Positions 46,377-58,560 of a stretch of 64,000 bases of DNA are shown here, piece after piece; the first letter of the stretch is position 1; each line of letters starts with the position of its first letter. The notes under the pieces are model-generated. The model saw only the letters and a program-made list of their open reading frames with translations, made no database searches and was not told the DNA's origin. The position numbers and the translations under genes were made by a program. The stretch spans positions 251,322-315,321 of the forward strand of contig BSBK01006396.1 in the NCBI GenBank assembly GCA_027943335.1, read 5' to 3'. This DNA is from Chamaecyparis obtusa. Taxonomy: Eukaryota; Streptophyta; Pinopsida; Cupressales; Cupressaceae.

Positions 46377-47170
46377 GAACCTACTTTATCTAATATGGTG
46401 CATTAACTATGTCTATAGATTAAATTCTATTCTATTTAATACATGCCAAAGGACCAATCCCAACAATCCTTAAACATACTTTATTTGATATGATGAATTC
46501 TTAAACAATTAAGGTTGGAGACTTGGAGTAGACATAGTGAATAAAGTATTAAACTAGATTAAACATACTTTATCTGAAGTAACTGAACCTACTTTATATG
46601 CTTTAAGATTAGACTATTGAATTAGACAATTGGGTATTAATTATAAATTATATTCTTTATCTGAACATACTTTATCTAAAACTGGACCTACTTTGTTTGT
46701 CAGCCAATATTCTATAATTCTAATCTATAAGAATTGTTTAAATGCATTTAACACAAAAATAATTTACAAAACTGAACCAATGGCATGTTTACAACAAAGA
46801 AATAGAGTGATAATAATATGCTAAAAATTCTATTCTGTTTAATATACGCCAAAGGACCAATCCCAATAATTTGTAAACATACTTTATCTGATATGATGAA
46901 TTCTTAAACAATTAAGGTTGGAGTAGACATAGTTATCACATAGTTTTTTGTGTGGTACAAGGAAGATTTGGTTGATTAAGAGTGAGGCCTTCTTTAGAAT
47001 CTCATGAGTTTTGTACTACACATGCAACGTATTGTGAGTTTGAAGAGAGTTCGTGCCATGTGTGATAGAACCTACTTTATCTATATGGTGCATTGTTAAA
47101 TAAATTAAGGGTGGAGTAGTTATTACTTAGTTTTTTGTGGGGGGCAATGAAGATTTGTCTAACAAATAGT
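46377..47170. repeat. Repeat families Q and P, forward copies including the longest joined unit
   Basis: 46377-46535 is a partial forward copy. 46733-47170 is a continuous unit running from AATGCATTTAACACAAAAAT through family Q words, GAAGATTTGGTTGATTAAGA, GCCTTCTTTAGAATCTCATG and CCATGTGTGATAGAACCTAC to GGGGGCAATGAAGATTTGTC. Inverted pieces of the same unit lie at 40882-40971, 42409-42662, 42975-43165 and 43494-43660, so this is the best candidate for the parent layout. Confidence 0.8.
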
Positions 47171-48100
47171 AGGTCTTCTTTAGTATCTCATAAATTTTTA
47201 CCACATATGCATGAAATAAATATGTTATTTTTCATTTCCAATTAGTTAATGCTTTATAGCAACTCTGAAATATATTTAGGAGTTCCCTAGGTGACTTCTT
47301 GGAATGAATTGCAAAGAAGGACAATAACCTTATAACTCAAAATTTAAGGAGTGTGCAAGGCATTTTGATCATCACTAGATTCATATGAAATTCAAAAATT
47401 ATAAACTTTATATGGAAAAGGAAGAAACAAAACTGATTATTGTTGTAATTGTTTATAATATATATAACTGAATAGAACAGTGACCAAATTTACATCATGT
47501 ATATGCCCATATCAAAACTCACGGGCCCCAAGTAGTGAGTAAACAAGTAATAAACGGATGCCCTAGCTTCAAATCGGTGAAATACAATGTAATAAAACCA
47601 AGTCACAAAAAAGACATGGCCAAGTTCGTGCACGCAAGCAAAACTATTTCAGTCAATTTTTGTAATATTTTTATTCATTTAAAAAAATAAAAAATGAATA
47701 AAAAACTCAAAACCTCTATGAAATGGATTCCCTAGCTTTAAACCAGTGAAATACAATGATAAAACCAAATAACAACCTCTATGAAATGGATGCCCTAGCT
47801 TTAAACCAGTGAAATACAATGATCAAACCAAATAACAAAAAAGACATGGCCAAGTTCGAGCACGCAAGCAATAGTCCAGTTCGAGCCTACCTCGAATCCG
47901 TGTAGAGTTAGGGCCAAGTCCGCGCACGCAAGCAAAATTTTAGTGCCCTATTCCCTCTTTGCGCATGGTGCCCTCTTCATAGCTTGCAAGAAAAATTCTA
48001 GTGCCCTCTTCCCTCTTCATGCATGGTGCCCTATTCCCTCTCCACGCACAATGCCCTCTTCGCAACTCACAAGAAAAAGTCCAGTGCTAGCGTCGAAATT
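47171..48100. repeat. Short tandem modules: 62-bp x2 and TGCCCTCTTCCCTC minisatellite
   Basis: CCTCTATGAAATGGATGCCC-type units with CTAGCTTTAAACCAGTGAAA recur near 47712 and 47774, with a related CTAGCTTCAAATCGGTGAAA at 47564. CAAAAAAGACATGGCCAAGT occurs twice (47606, 47838); its inverse lies at 42655-42722. GTTCG(T/A)GCACGCAAGCAA occurs three times, with variation. From 47940 to 48080, TGCCCT(C/A)TTCCCTCT words alternate with GCGCA/ATGCATGGTGC. 47171-47560 itself shows nothing. Confidence 0.75.
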
Positions 48101-48174
48101 GGCATCGAAATTCGACCCTAAATGTTGTAGTGACTTATTGGGTAAAACTTACATGTATTTTCATCTCTCTTTAT

Positions 48175-49062
48175 GTAGCGTCTTATCCCAAATGGTTTAA
48201 AATAACTTACACATGTTGATCAACCATGCCACAACTCATAGGGAGTTTTGTTTGTACCTTTCTTCAACTGACCTCTATTCAATTTGTAAACTGTAGTACC
48301 CACCGCTTCTCTCCAAAATATTTGTGCAACACCCTTCTGAATCATTAATGTCCTAGATAATCAATAATAGCCCTGTTTCTTTTTTTAGAAATACCATTCT
48401 ATCGAGGTGTTTTAGGAGCTAAGATCTACCTTTGAATTCCCAATTCTTCACAATATGTAGTAAATTCATGTGAAGTAAACTCACTTCCTCTATCAGATCT
48501 AAGGCATTTCATAATCTTACTGGTCTCATTCTCCAGTCTAGCTTTGTAGGTCTTAAACATGTGAAAAGCTTTATATTTGTCTCTTAAAAATATATCCCAC
48601 ATCATTGTATAATAATCATCAACAAGAAAAATGAAATATTTATCCCCATAGTACTCTAAGTTGTCATTGGACCACACCAATCAGTATGAACCAGATCTTA
48701 AATACTTTTAGAAGAATAATTTCTAATGATGAAACTAGAATTAGTTAACTTCCCAAGATGACATTATTTACATGTATTACATTTTTTGGTTTCACTAGGT
48801 TAGGAAAACCTCTCACTATCTTCATCTTACTTAATTTTATCAAGTTATCAAAATTTACATGACAAAACCTCTTATTCCATAACCAATAATCTTCTACCTT
48901 TGCAATCAGATAACTCTTAATACTAGAATTCAGATGGAACAAGTTACCTTTACTTTTTTCACTAGTAGCAATAAATTCTCCTAATTTGACAACAATATTG
49001 CATATACCTCCATTGAACTCCAATATATATCCTTTGTTATTCAACTGAGAAACACTTAACAA
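48175..49062 (-). pseudogene. Ty1/copia integrase with GAG-pre-integrase module
   Basis: Minus-strand reading: MLSVSQLNNKGYILEFNGG, then LWNKRFCHVNFDNLIKLSKM (pre-integrase zinc module, first His of the family LWHxRxGH replaced). The core follows: KYFIFLVDDYYTMMWDIFLR (catalytic Asp), MKCLRSDRGSEFTSHEFTTY (family SDxGxEF) and, after a frame change, VAQIFWREAVGTTVYKLNRG. It stops after YFKPFGIRR near 48185, where unrelated repeats begin. RT and RNase H are absent from the window. Confidence 0.87.
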
Positions 49063-49070
49063 GTTGTATT

Positions 49071-49277
49071 TTAGACCATAAGCCTAGTTAACATCATGAC
49101 CACAACTTTTTTATCATTTAAAGAAATAGATCCTTTACCTTTTACCAAACAAGGAGCATCATTCCCAAATTTTACCGAGCCACCAAAATATTCTTCCATC
49201 TTGATGAATTTTCTTCTATCACCATTCATATGGTGAGTTCTCCAACTATCAATAATATATTCACCAATGTGATTCAT
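49071..49277 (-). pseudogene. Ty1/copia protease region
   Basis: Reads EYIIDSWRTHHMNGDRRKF, the copia protease site (family WxxDSGAxxHM) with Trp in place of the catalytic-loop Gly. KFGNDAPCLVKGKGSI follows. It lies between gag and integrase, as expected. Confidence 0.8.
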
Positions 49278-50220
49278 GTTAGAAACTAAGATTTCTCACC
49301 TTCGTTTGAGGTTTATTCCTTTACTTCAACAAACACAATGTATTCTTCATATCTTCCATTAGATTCCTCATCGGTAACACTTTATTTAGCTAGATAACAT
49401 ACTTTCTTGTTCTTATCCTTAAATCTTCCTACCTTCTTCATGTCATTATCAGATAATTTTTAGCCAATATGTCTAATATCATTGCATGCAAATCACTAAA
49501 AATTAAACTTACCCTTATATTTAACTTTCCCTCTAGATAACCTTTTAGCAATTAAAGTTTCGAATTCCTCATGTTCTCTTTCTTCAAACAAGATAGATTT
49601 ATAATCATTAGGGTAATATGTTGAAAAACTATTAGATATCTTGTTTCCTTTCCTAGATGGTGCAAGATTCAATGATGAATTTAAAGTAGCTTCAACTTTT
49701 GGCATACTATTAGCATAATTAATTAACTCAAATGTAGTTAATTTCTCTATTAATGCATCAATAGTAATAGTAAAAGTTCCTAGAGATCTGAGCTCTTGTA
49801 TAAATGAAACCCTAATAGCATACTGAGGAAATAAATTTCTCAATACTTTTCTTACCACATCCTCCTCAAGAAGATTACCACCAGTACCTCAGATAGAAGC
49901 AACAACTTCTTTGAATCTCTAACTATATTGTTCAATGTTCTCATTTTCTTGCATCCTCATTTCATCATACTTTCCTTTCAACTGTCAGCCTTTTCCTTAT
50001 GTACATGTGGATCTCCACCATAGATAGTCTTCAACTTCTCCCACATCTCATTAGAAGTGTCCAAGTCTTTGATAACAATAAACTTTACATCTGAAAGAGC
50101 ACTGGAAATAGCTTCTATAGTAGTAGTATGTTCTTTCTTGACCTTAAATTGATCTACAGTCAGGGTTTCTAAAGGGACAGTATACTTATTAACCACATGA
50201 TCCCAATATTGATCACCCAT
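49278..50220 (-). pseudogene. Ty1/copia gag
   Basis: The first open stretch (50220-49978) has MGDQYWDHVVNKYTVPLETL and NEMWEKLKTIYGGDPHV, matching copia gag (UBN2 type: xxAxxxWxxLxxxY). After a frame change it reads RMQENENIEQYS and then, from 49858, VVRKVLRNLFPQYAIRVSFI, ALIEKLTTFELINYANSMP and REHEEFETLIAKRLSRGK. A Cys-poor remnant of the zinc knuckle follows. Stops separate the parts. Confidence 0.85.
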
Positions 50221-50310
50221 ACCATAGGATCTCTTGTGAATTTAGGACCTTCCTTTCTCATCATCTTTGGATCCTTACCTCAAGCTGTTAAGGTTCCCCA
50301 CAATAGAAGA

Positions 50311-50328
50311 CCAAAGCTCTGATACCAA
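50311..50328 (-). other. Ty1/copia primer binding site (initiator Met tRNA)
   Basis: On the minus strand TTGGTATCAGAGCTTTGG lies directly after the LTR. TGGTATCAGAGC is the standard plant copia PBS complementary to the initiator methionine tRNA. Confidence 0.92.
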
Positions 50329-50329
50329 T

Positions 50330-51500
50330 TCTTAGTCCTAAGATCAGATTACTGAGAGGGAGGGTGAATCAGTACTCTACCAAATAATCCATTTTTTTAA
50401 CCTCTTAAACTTAAAAAAACATTCACATAATTAACCTTAATTATAAAAAATGAAAATCATAAGTATGAAAATCCATCCACAAATTTGACACACAAATTTA
50501 TCTTGTTGAAATCTAAATCAAGAGAAAACCACAATGGGAACTAGTACCCACTAAATGATGCACTCTTTTGAAGTACACCCTATGAGGAGCTTAACCCTAT
50601 TAGGAGTTTATAAAAACACTATTAGGTGCTACCCACTTAGGATATTTTCCTTAATCCCATTAGGACCTTTACTAAAAGACATTGAACACTTGAAAAAGTA
50701 TCACCTCAATGGCGTATTTACAAAAAAGATATGTTAAGATCTACCTAGTTAAGGGATTTAACCTACTACAACTATTAGGGAACAATAGAAAGAATGGTCT
50801 ATATAATAGCTCTACCTCTACTTGATTAGATCTAGTAAATCACACAATCTCTTCTCAACACACTTAACTCTACCCTGATTTGATCACAAATCACACTTTA
50901 CAACCATACTATCCCAACACATGATCAACATATGAAAACTTTCAAATACAACCATTATATATTAAAATTTTAAGTTGGTCACCTTAATCAAGCCCTAAAT
51001 TTAAAACATCCTGTGCCAAAAGACACAACAAATATTTGACAATACATTCAAATCATCTATCACCTATCATTAAATACTCTAGCAGTTGAACTGATATATT
51101 TCAACCGGTCTCAACTTTCACATAAGATTACTTCGGGAGTAGTGTTCATGCATTAGACACCCAAAGACACACCTAAGTCTCTCATAAAGATAGAAACCAT
51201 TGAAATTAATTGCAACCCTTCATTCGACATAACTATGCTTGGCAACACACTAAGAACACAAGGACAATAGTTGACATCAATAAAAACATAATAATTGATC
51301 ATCTTGTAATCAAATCTACATCATGACATCTCCAAAACTCACTTACCATCATTGCATCAATTGTGCAAACAAATCTCAAGTTTTGCATCCTATCCACAAT
51401 AAATTTTCATTCCCATAAGACATGAGAAATTTTATAATCCTCAAACTTACTTAATATAATATTGAAACATTCTATAACTATTTTAATTAACTAACTCAGG
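50330..51500 (-). repeat. Ty1/copia 5' LTR
   Basis: Starts in plus orientation at CTTAGTCCTAAGATCAGATT beside the PBS. It matches 34821-35880 in order for about 700 bp, then diverges through indels after 51010. The right end near TRIM-2 is uncertain. Confidence 0.8.
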
Positions 51501-51565
51501 GGAGTTTCACCAGTTAAATAGTTAATAATATATAGGTATTAATTTTAATCCAATATTTATCCTAT

Positions 51566-51954
51566 TGTAAATAGTGTTTGTTGTTGCACCAAAAGATCAA
51601 CTTGTTAATCCCTGATGCAACCACTAGACATATAGAAGGAAAAAGTGGTCATTAGGTCATGTAACAAACAACCATTGCACTGGCAACACCAAGGAGACCA
51701 AGGCCACAATAATTCTTTCTCACCATTATAATAATCCCCCCCAGTGCAAGCATGGGGTTCAAACCTATTACCAAAATCTGATACCGTTTGTTATAACTAG
51801 AGGTTGTCGTTGCACAAAAATATTAACTTGCTAATGCCCAATACAACCAATAGGCATATAGAAAACACTAGAGGTGGTTAAGCAATTTCATGAAACACTA
51901 TTGTGGTGGAAATGCCAAGGATACCAAGGGCACAATCACTCTTTCTCACCAACA
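51566..51954 (-). mobile_element. TRIM-2, terminal-repeat retrotransposon in miniature
   Basis: Direct repeats of about 163 bp (51566-51728) and 166 bp (51789-51954) share GTTGCAC, AACTTG(T/C)TAATGCCC-like words, GGCATATAGAA, CACAAT and CTTTCTCACCA. The 60-bp middle holds on the minus strand a PBS, GGTATCAGATTTTGG, and a purine tract, CACTGGGGGGATTATT. Same layout as TRIM-1, with longer repeats. It abuts the 3' end of LINE-C. No clear target duplication is seen. Confidence 0.78.
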
Positions 51955-51959
51955 TATCC

Positions 51960-52520
51960 ATACCTCAATCCTTATCCATTTTAATTCCAATTTAGGTCAT
52001 ATAATCCTCAGTATATTAGTCATTCTGAGTACCCAGAGGGAAGGCCACTATCAAGAAAAACCTACCATTGTGATAAAAATACACTCCTCTATATCTAGTA
52101 GGTCTAGGATTCCCCTTTTCTACCCCATCAATATTGACTTTAATCGAGGCCCAAGGTGGAGTAGGAAAAATAACACCATCTTTTGGACACTTTTTATTAA
52201 ATAATGGAAAATAAATGTCCCTTTGAAGTTTCCATCTTTGATAAATGTCCCAATATTATTGAGAAGTAAAGATAAGAGGGCCTACAACCTTGAAATTATC
52301 ACATGCCATCGACAAGTTTTCCTGAATGACCAATTGAATCTTATGATCCACAATATCCACAAAGAACTCTACATCCTTGAATATCCAATTATTTCTTTCT
52401 TTCAAAAGGCCCTAGTAAATGTGAGGCATCATCAAGGAGTAGAGAAGAGACAAAGATTTATTGGAGGTAGGAGGATCCGCTATATCCATCACTCAAAATG
52501 ATTTGGGAAAATCCAAAACA
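51960..52520 (-). pseudogene. LINE-C 3' region with RNase H start
   Basis: The minus frame reads PPWASIKVNIDGVEKGNPRP (RNase H first Asp) and then IVAFPLGTQND. The rest of the domain is missing where TRIM-2 starts. Upstream (52200-52520) is the connecting region, with many stops. The plus-strand frame at 52223-52501 overlaps this and shows no protein family. Confidence 0.72.
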
Positions 52521-53299
52521 TAGACCACATCCTTAACAAGACAGACCAAACTTCCTTGGCAAAAGAGAAACTAATCAAAATATGAAAATATTGGGATGGT
52601 CATGTCCCATTTACAAAGATTATCAATAGTTAAAATATTATTTTGCACTTGTAACCAAAAGAAAATATTAACTTTAGGAATGATTTTAGATTTCAAACAA
52701 GAACCCAGAAACGACGAGGAAACAAATTTCAAGTAAGTATATGAAAAGCTATAGAAATAAATAAATTATCCTTAGAAGATTATTTGTAGGCTAAAAAATC
52801 CTCATAGAAAAAGTTAGGAATATGTATCAAGGAGAGTAGATTTTGGAGTTGATCAAGACCTAGATCCACCTCGTTAGGTTAATGCAATCAACCACCAACA
52901 CTATGGATGAAAACATCTTTAAATTCCCCCCCCCCCACCCCAAAGAGATAAAGAAAGAGGCACCTCTCCAATCTACCATTCATTATAGAATTGAATCCTT
53001 CTCCCATCTTAAGGAGACCATCTCATTCCCTTAGAAATGAGATCCTTAGACCCAATAACGTATTTACATAACACGAAACAAAGATCCATCAATCTTTCAT
53101 CTACAAGTATATTCCTAATATAAGTACGTCCCTACAAATATTTTCTATGAACAATCTTGGTCCACTCATTATCAATAGTGAAACTTATCCATTACTATCT
53201 ATCTAAAAGGGTCTTGTTGAATTTCCTAATTTCCTAAATAGTTAACCCACCAAGGAAATTCAGTTGGCAAAGTTGGTCCCAAGCTATTATATGCATCCT

Positions 53300-54500
53300 T
53301 TTTTTGTTTTCTATTCCATTCAATCAAAATTTCCTTTGGAGCTATTCCATTTTAATAAAAAAAAATCTTAGGAACATTAAACAAGCTCATCACATAAATA
53401 GCTAGATTCTATTGAGACACTTTGATTAATTGGACCTTTCCATCTTGGATGAGAATATTTCTTTTCTGACTGATAAGTTTCAACTAGAATCTATCCATTA
53501 AATTACCCCAAAATGAATTTGGAATTTCATTAGCACACAAGGGGAGGCCCAAGTAGGTTGGGGGAAGAGCCTCAATTTTATATTCTAATATCTGAGAGAT
53601 CCTCTATTATCTTCTCTCTAGGTTTTTTAAGAAGAAAATAGAGCTATTAGGTGGTCTAATAATCTGATGAGAATCTTTCTCATACAAGTGAATAAATTTC
53701 TTCAAATATTTCACCTTCACTATATAAATTTCCCCCATAAGAATAGTATCATCAACAAAATTTTAATGAGTAATCTAGATCACTTGAAGATGGGGACAAT
53801 CCTCTCAAATTCCTAATCAAAACATTCTTTTGAATAGATCTAGCCAAAGACTTAGCCGTTAGAATAAAAAAAAAGGGGGAAATAGGATCTCCTTGCCTTT
53901 GACCTCTTGAAGAGGGGAAGAAACCAATGGGGGGACCATTGATAATAAAATCATACTTAGTATTTCAGATCAACTAGGTAATAATCTTGATAAAATAATC
54001 ATTAAAACCAAAAGCAGCTAGCACCTTCAAGATAAAATTGTAATTGACCCTATCATAGGCTTTAATTAAGTCTATCTTTGAGAAAAAAATAGCTTTATTA
54101 TTAACAAATAGAGACTGGATATTCTCATTAATATTCATAATGGAATAAAAAAATTATCTTCCTAGGGAAAAATCATTTTTCTACCAAGAAATAAGATCAG
54201 GGAGCACAAATTTCATTCTTAAAACTAGGATTTTGGAGAACATTTTATAAATAGATTGCATAAACTAATCAGCCAAGAATCCTAAAATGAATCAACATCT
54301 AGTTTATTATAGATAAGGATGATGAACGTAGCATTAATCTCTTTCAGAAGAGATCTTGAACCAAAACAATCTTTAGCATTAGCTATAATATCAATGGCAA
54401 CAATATTCAAATAGATGTGAAAGAAGAACATGGGGAAATTATCTAGCCTATGAGATTTATTACCCTCAAGGGAGAAGATGACATCAAAAAATTATTTCTC
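53300..54500 (-). pseudogene. LINE-C reverse transcriptase
   Basis: Blocks read KDCFGSRSLLKEINATFIIL, then after stops FPSSRGQRQGDPISPFFFIL (substrate pocket, near 53880) and NFVDDTILMG (catalytic, near 53755). The order and spacing match LINE-A RT. The catalytic aspartates are kept and the frame is not. Confidence 0.85.
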
Positions 54501-55199
54501 AAAAGGAATCCTTGTAAGGATTTGATTCATATAAAGAGAAATATTAGAGGGGATTTTATTAAGCAGTTGTTGTTTTTTTCCACATCAAGAGCTTGGTCAT
54601 TAGATTAAAGAGAAGATAAATAATCCATAGTTGCCTAGATTATATCTTCATCCTTCTACAAATTCCTACCATTTTAACTAATAGAATAGATTCTATTAGT
54701 TTCCTTACATTTAAGAATTAACATATTAAATATTTTAGTTTTTTGATATCCACTTTTCAACCATATAGGCCTATACCTTTGTTTCAAGAATTCCTCTTCC
54801 TTTGAAATGAGATCATTTATCTTAGAAAGAATTGAGATTTCTTGATTGATAAGGTCCCCACGCACTCCAAGGAATTAAATTTTCTTTTCAACATTGTCAA
54901 GATCCTTTTTAAGTTTCTCCTTATTGGAAAAAATATACCCAAAAGAAGCTCTATTCCATTTTTAACAATATATTTGACAACAACAAGTTTTTTAGCCACA
55001 TGATACATCCCAGCAATATCTAATCTTGAATTATAAATATGTGTTTAAATTCCACATATATTTTTAAATCTAAATGGTAAATTCTTCTTCCAACAAGCTT
55101 TATCAACCGAAAGAGAAATAAGAAAATGATTTGATCCAATACTAGTTAAAGAAGATAGTCTACAGTCAAAATGATTTAACCAATAAGGACTCACCATAG

Positions 55200-55800
55200 C
55201 TCTATCCAGTATAACATGAATAAGATCTTCCTCAATCCGTCGATTAGACCAAGTAAATTAATCCCCATGCAAGTCTAAATCCAACAACCCTTATGAATTA
55301 ATCAAACTCTGTAGATCTTGATAGATATCCAATATAATAGGGGCTACCCCTTTTTCTCAGCACTATAAAGTGGAGTGTTAAAATCTCCCATAAAAATCCA
55401 TTTCTCATTTCCAATAAGGGATCTGAAGGTATAGAAGGAATCCCAAATTTTTCTTCTATAAAATTTATTGTTCGGTGCATAAATACTATAAATCACCCAA
55501 CATGTTCCATCATCAGTATAATTAAACTTAGTAGCTATATGGTTATGCAAGGAAAAGATAAATGTACCTTTAACAATCCTAGGATTACAAAATGTTTCTA
55601 ACCCACTTGAAGAAACCTCTAAATCAATAGAGTGAATCCCAACATCCTTAAAGACTACCAATTTTAAATTTTGTAGCATCAAAGTGGGAATTTAAGTTTC
55701 CTTTATAATACAAATATCTGGCTTATGCTCCCTTATCAAATTAGATAACACATCATGTTTGTGGGGGTGTTTCAACCCTCTACGATTGCATGAGATTAAC
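55200..55800 (-). pseudogene. LINE-C endonuclease
   Basis: Begins LISCNRRGLKHPHKHDVLSN and LIREHKPDICIIKET (catalytic Glu; family N/W-x-RGL and QET). Then, from 55682, it reads GTCWVIYSIYAPNNKFYRRK and KWIFMGDFNTPLYSAEKKG (GDFN). A frame change follows, and the SDH-type region is broken. About 520 bp with no coding pattern I can follow lie between this and ORF1. Confidence 0.85.
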
Positions 55801-56499
55801 TTCATTTTGAAGGAGGAGAGCCAGTAAGGCCCATCTCCAAAAGAGTCTAGTGCAAACTATCAACCACATCTTCTTTACTCATATTTTCATGAGTCTAGAT
55901 AAACAAAGGTCTACTAACCCCTCTAGTTGAAGAAAAATAATATACTTTATTCCTTCTCTTGGTATTAACACTATATACTTGAGTATTATTTTTTCTCCTA
56001 TTTCTTTATTTAACCATAGAGGAGGGAGTAATATATCCCCCTTCCAATCTTTGATAAAATAACACATCATTGTTGATTTGATTATCCTTATCAATTAGTG
56101 TACCCTCACTAACCTATTGAGAGAGAAAAACCTCATTTGAAATCACCACCTCCTTAGCATCCTCTTGGGGGTTAGAGAAACCATTTGAAAGATTAATCAT
56201 AATAATAGATTTATTTTAGAATCCCCACTCAACATATTTTTTTAATGCCTTCAGGGACATATCTTTTGGATTCCTTATTAACATCTTTATTTTCCTCTAA
56301 AGGGATCCCCTACCTGTCATCATTTTCTTTGAACAAACCCTTGTGACCTATATCCTCAAGTTTTCCTAAAACATCATGAGAGGAAACATTATTATTATTC
56401 AAATACCTATCAAGTCCATTGGTTTCTATACTATGATTAAGGATAACCTGTTTTTCTTATAGACCTTCTTAGAAGTCTTACCTTTAGCTTGTCCCAATG

Positions 56500-57440
56500 G
56501 GAAATCCTTAGCCCAATGCCTAATTTTTTTGTAGTGAAAATATGCAACTTGTGGATGGATTCAAAATAAATAGCTTGAGGCTAGGAACAAAGCTTTGACT
56601 TAATGGGTACTTCCCCCAGTAAATCAAAACAATATTTGATCTTAACACAATTTTGGGCATAAAATAGTTTCTATCTAGTAGCCATCATAGGATCCACATA
56701 AAGAAACTCCCTAAAATAAGTTACTATTCCCCTAAAAATATCCTCATCCCAAAATTCTAAGGGTAAACCAAGGAGCCTAACCCACACTAGAGAAGCATAA
56801 AAAAACTAGTCAAGCAGAGAAAAGATTGGTTCCCATCTTCAAAGAAATCATATTTACAAAATCTATTACAATTACATCTCATTCTCTTTTTCATCTGAAT
56901 GGTGGATCATAATGTGATCCAAAATAAAAACCCAATCAAATCTAGAAGGTGATCACTATAATTTGTTCTCATATTTTCAATGGCAAAGAGGTCCTACCAA
57001 ACATCCAAGGACCTCCCACCAAAACAAAGGTTAATTCCTCCTTAGAGGTAAACACAAAGGAAAAAAAAAGCCTTTCACCATAGCTAAAACATCAATTTGT
57101 CCCTTATTTTTTTATATTTCTAGGTAACCTAAGAATGCACAGAGTTAATATTAGGCTAGAGGCCAATAAGGTTACTAATCAATGAACACTCCATAGATGC
57201 CACATCTTTATCAACTAGGAAATAATGGATAAATATAGAAAAAGCTCCAAAAACTAGGTCAGCGTCATGAGAAACTAAAGAAATGGCCTTACCTTTTAAC
57301 CTGGCACTGAACAATTCCATCCACTTATGCTTTTCCAATGGGGGCCCCCTCTCAAATAGTCTTTTCTTAGATAAGATAGGAATTTGTGGACCCACTAACC
57401 CTTCTCCCACATAAACATTATTGGGTATATTTGTTGACAC
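56500..57440 (-). pseudogene. LINE-C ORF1 (DUF4283, knuckle relic)
   Basis: A start at 57440 (MSTNIPNNVYVGEGLVGPQI) leads into KWMELFSARLKGKAISLVSH. After stops it reads VWVRLLGLPLEFWDEDIFRG and REFLYVDPMMATR, the DUF4283 core. Near 56520, AYFHYKKIRHWAKDFP is a knuckle with lost cysteines. It parallels LINE-A ORF1 (VDPMMATK). Confidence 0.82.
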
Positions 57441-58560
57441 AAAACCTGCGGGTTGTTAAGATTCTTCCACATCCTCAACACAATCTCATGTACCCTCATT
57501 TGTAGTGTTGGAGGAAATTCATGCCTTTGCTCCACTTAATTTTTTCTCTCCAATGCTTCACTCAATCACTCCCATACTATGATAAAGGAATTTATCTTCA
57601 AAGTTCTTATTCTTCTTACTTTTAAAATAATTCAAAGAATGTTCAGTTAAATTGTGTATGTTAATTTGATTTAGAAATAAAATAAATGAATAAAGAATTA
57701 AAATAAAAAGATGAAAAATTAAATTAAAAAAGACATTAAATCTAAACATTGAAAATAAAGTTCCACAAAAAAATTTCTATATATTGATAAAAATATAGTG
57801 CAACAAAAAATTTAAAAGTAAAAAAAATGGGCTTAGTTACCAAGGTGTAATAATATAAGAGAATTTTTTTTAAAAAGATTTAAAAAAATTCAAATTAAGG
57901 ACAATAAGGTAGAAAAATATAAAATTAATTGAAAGATTAAATTAAAGGCAAAAAATAATTAGAAAAGAAAACCAATATTCTAGGACAATAAAGCTCATTT
58001 AAGTAAGAAATAAGAGTAAAATAGGAGAAGGAAATTACTAAGAAATGGAGATTAAGAAAGTAAAGACAATCAAGAAATTAGACAAATTAAGAAAAGAGAA
58101 GAAAATAAAAACTAAAGGAAAGGAAATCAATTAATAGGAAACAAACAAGTTATGTAGACAAAAGCTAAATCCACAAAACACAATAATATGTAGGAAGAGA
58201 TGTGTGGAGTGGTATTATACACATACACACCCACACACACACATACTCTCTCTCTCTCTTTTAAGTCACGAATATAACTTCCATCCATCGTTGATTTTAA
58301 ATGATAATGATACCATGATCTCATTTTCTTTTTTATTCATATTTTCAAATCAATAAGAGTTGTACAAAATAGGATAGATACAAAGGGGTATGTAGGAGGA
58401 TATTCCATTTAAATTACTTCTATGACAATGTTCAGAAGCAATATATTTATTATACATACATATTAGAACCAACCACATCATTTATATTGGAAAAGATCGT
58501 GTAAACTGTAAATTGACCCAAAAGAATGAAATATATCTCATGTTATGGCCTCTTGCTCCA
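57441..58560. other. AT-rich stretch with CA/CT microsatellite
   Basis: Mostly A-rich on the plus strand without coding signal. 58218-58260 is a (CA)n tract followed by (CT)n. Otherwise nothing is recognised. Confidence 0.55.

Larger units (their letters stand above)
51955..57440 (-). mobile_element. LINE-C: nearly complete decayed plant L1-type LINE
   Basis: Minus-strand order is ORF1 (57440-56500), endonuclease (about 55800-55200), linker and RT (about 54500-53300), C-terminal regions and RNase H start (about 52200-51960). It is uninterrupted except at its 3' end, where TRIM-2 begins. Stops are frequent. The length of about 5.5 kb fits a full LINE and matches LINE-A in design. Confidence 0.85.

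Noticed and set aside
52223..52501. 92-residue plus-strand frame
   Set aside because: It lies opposite the LINE-C connecting region and has no motif.
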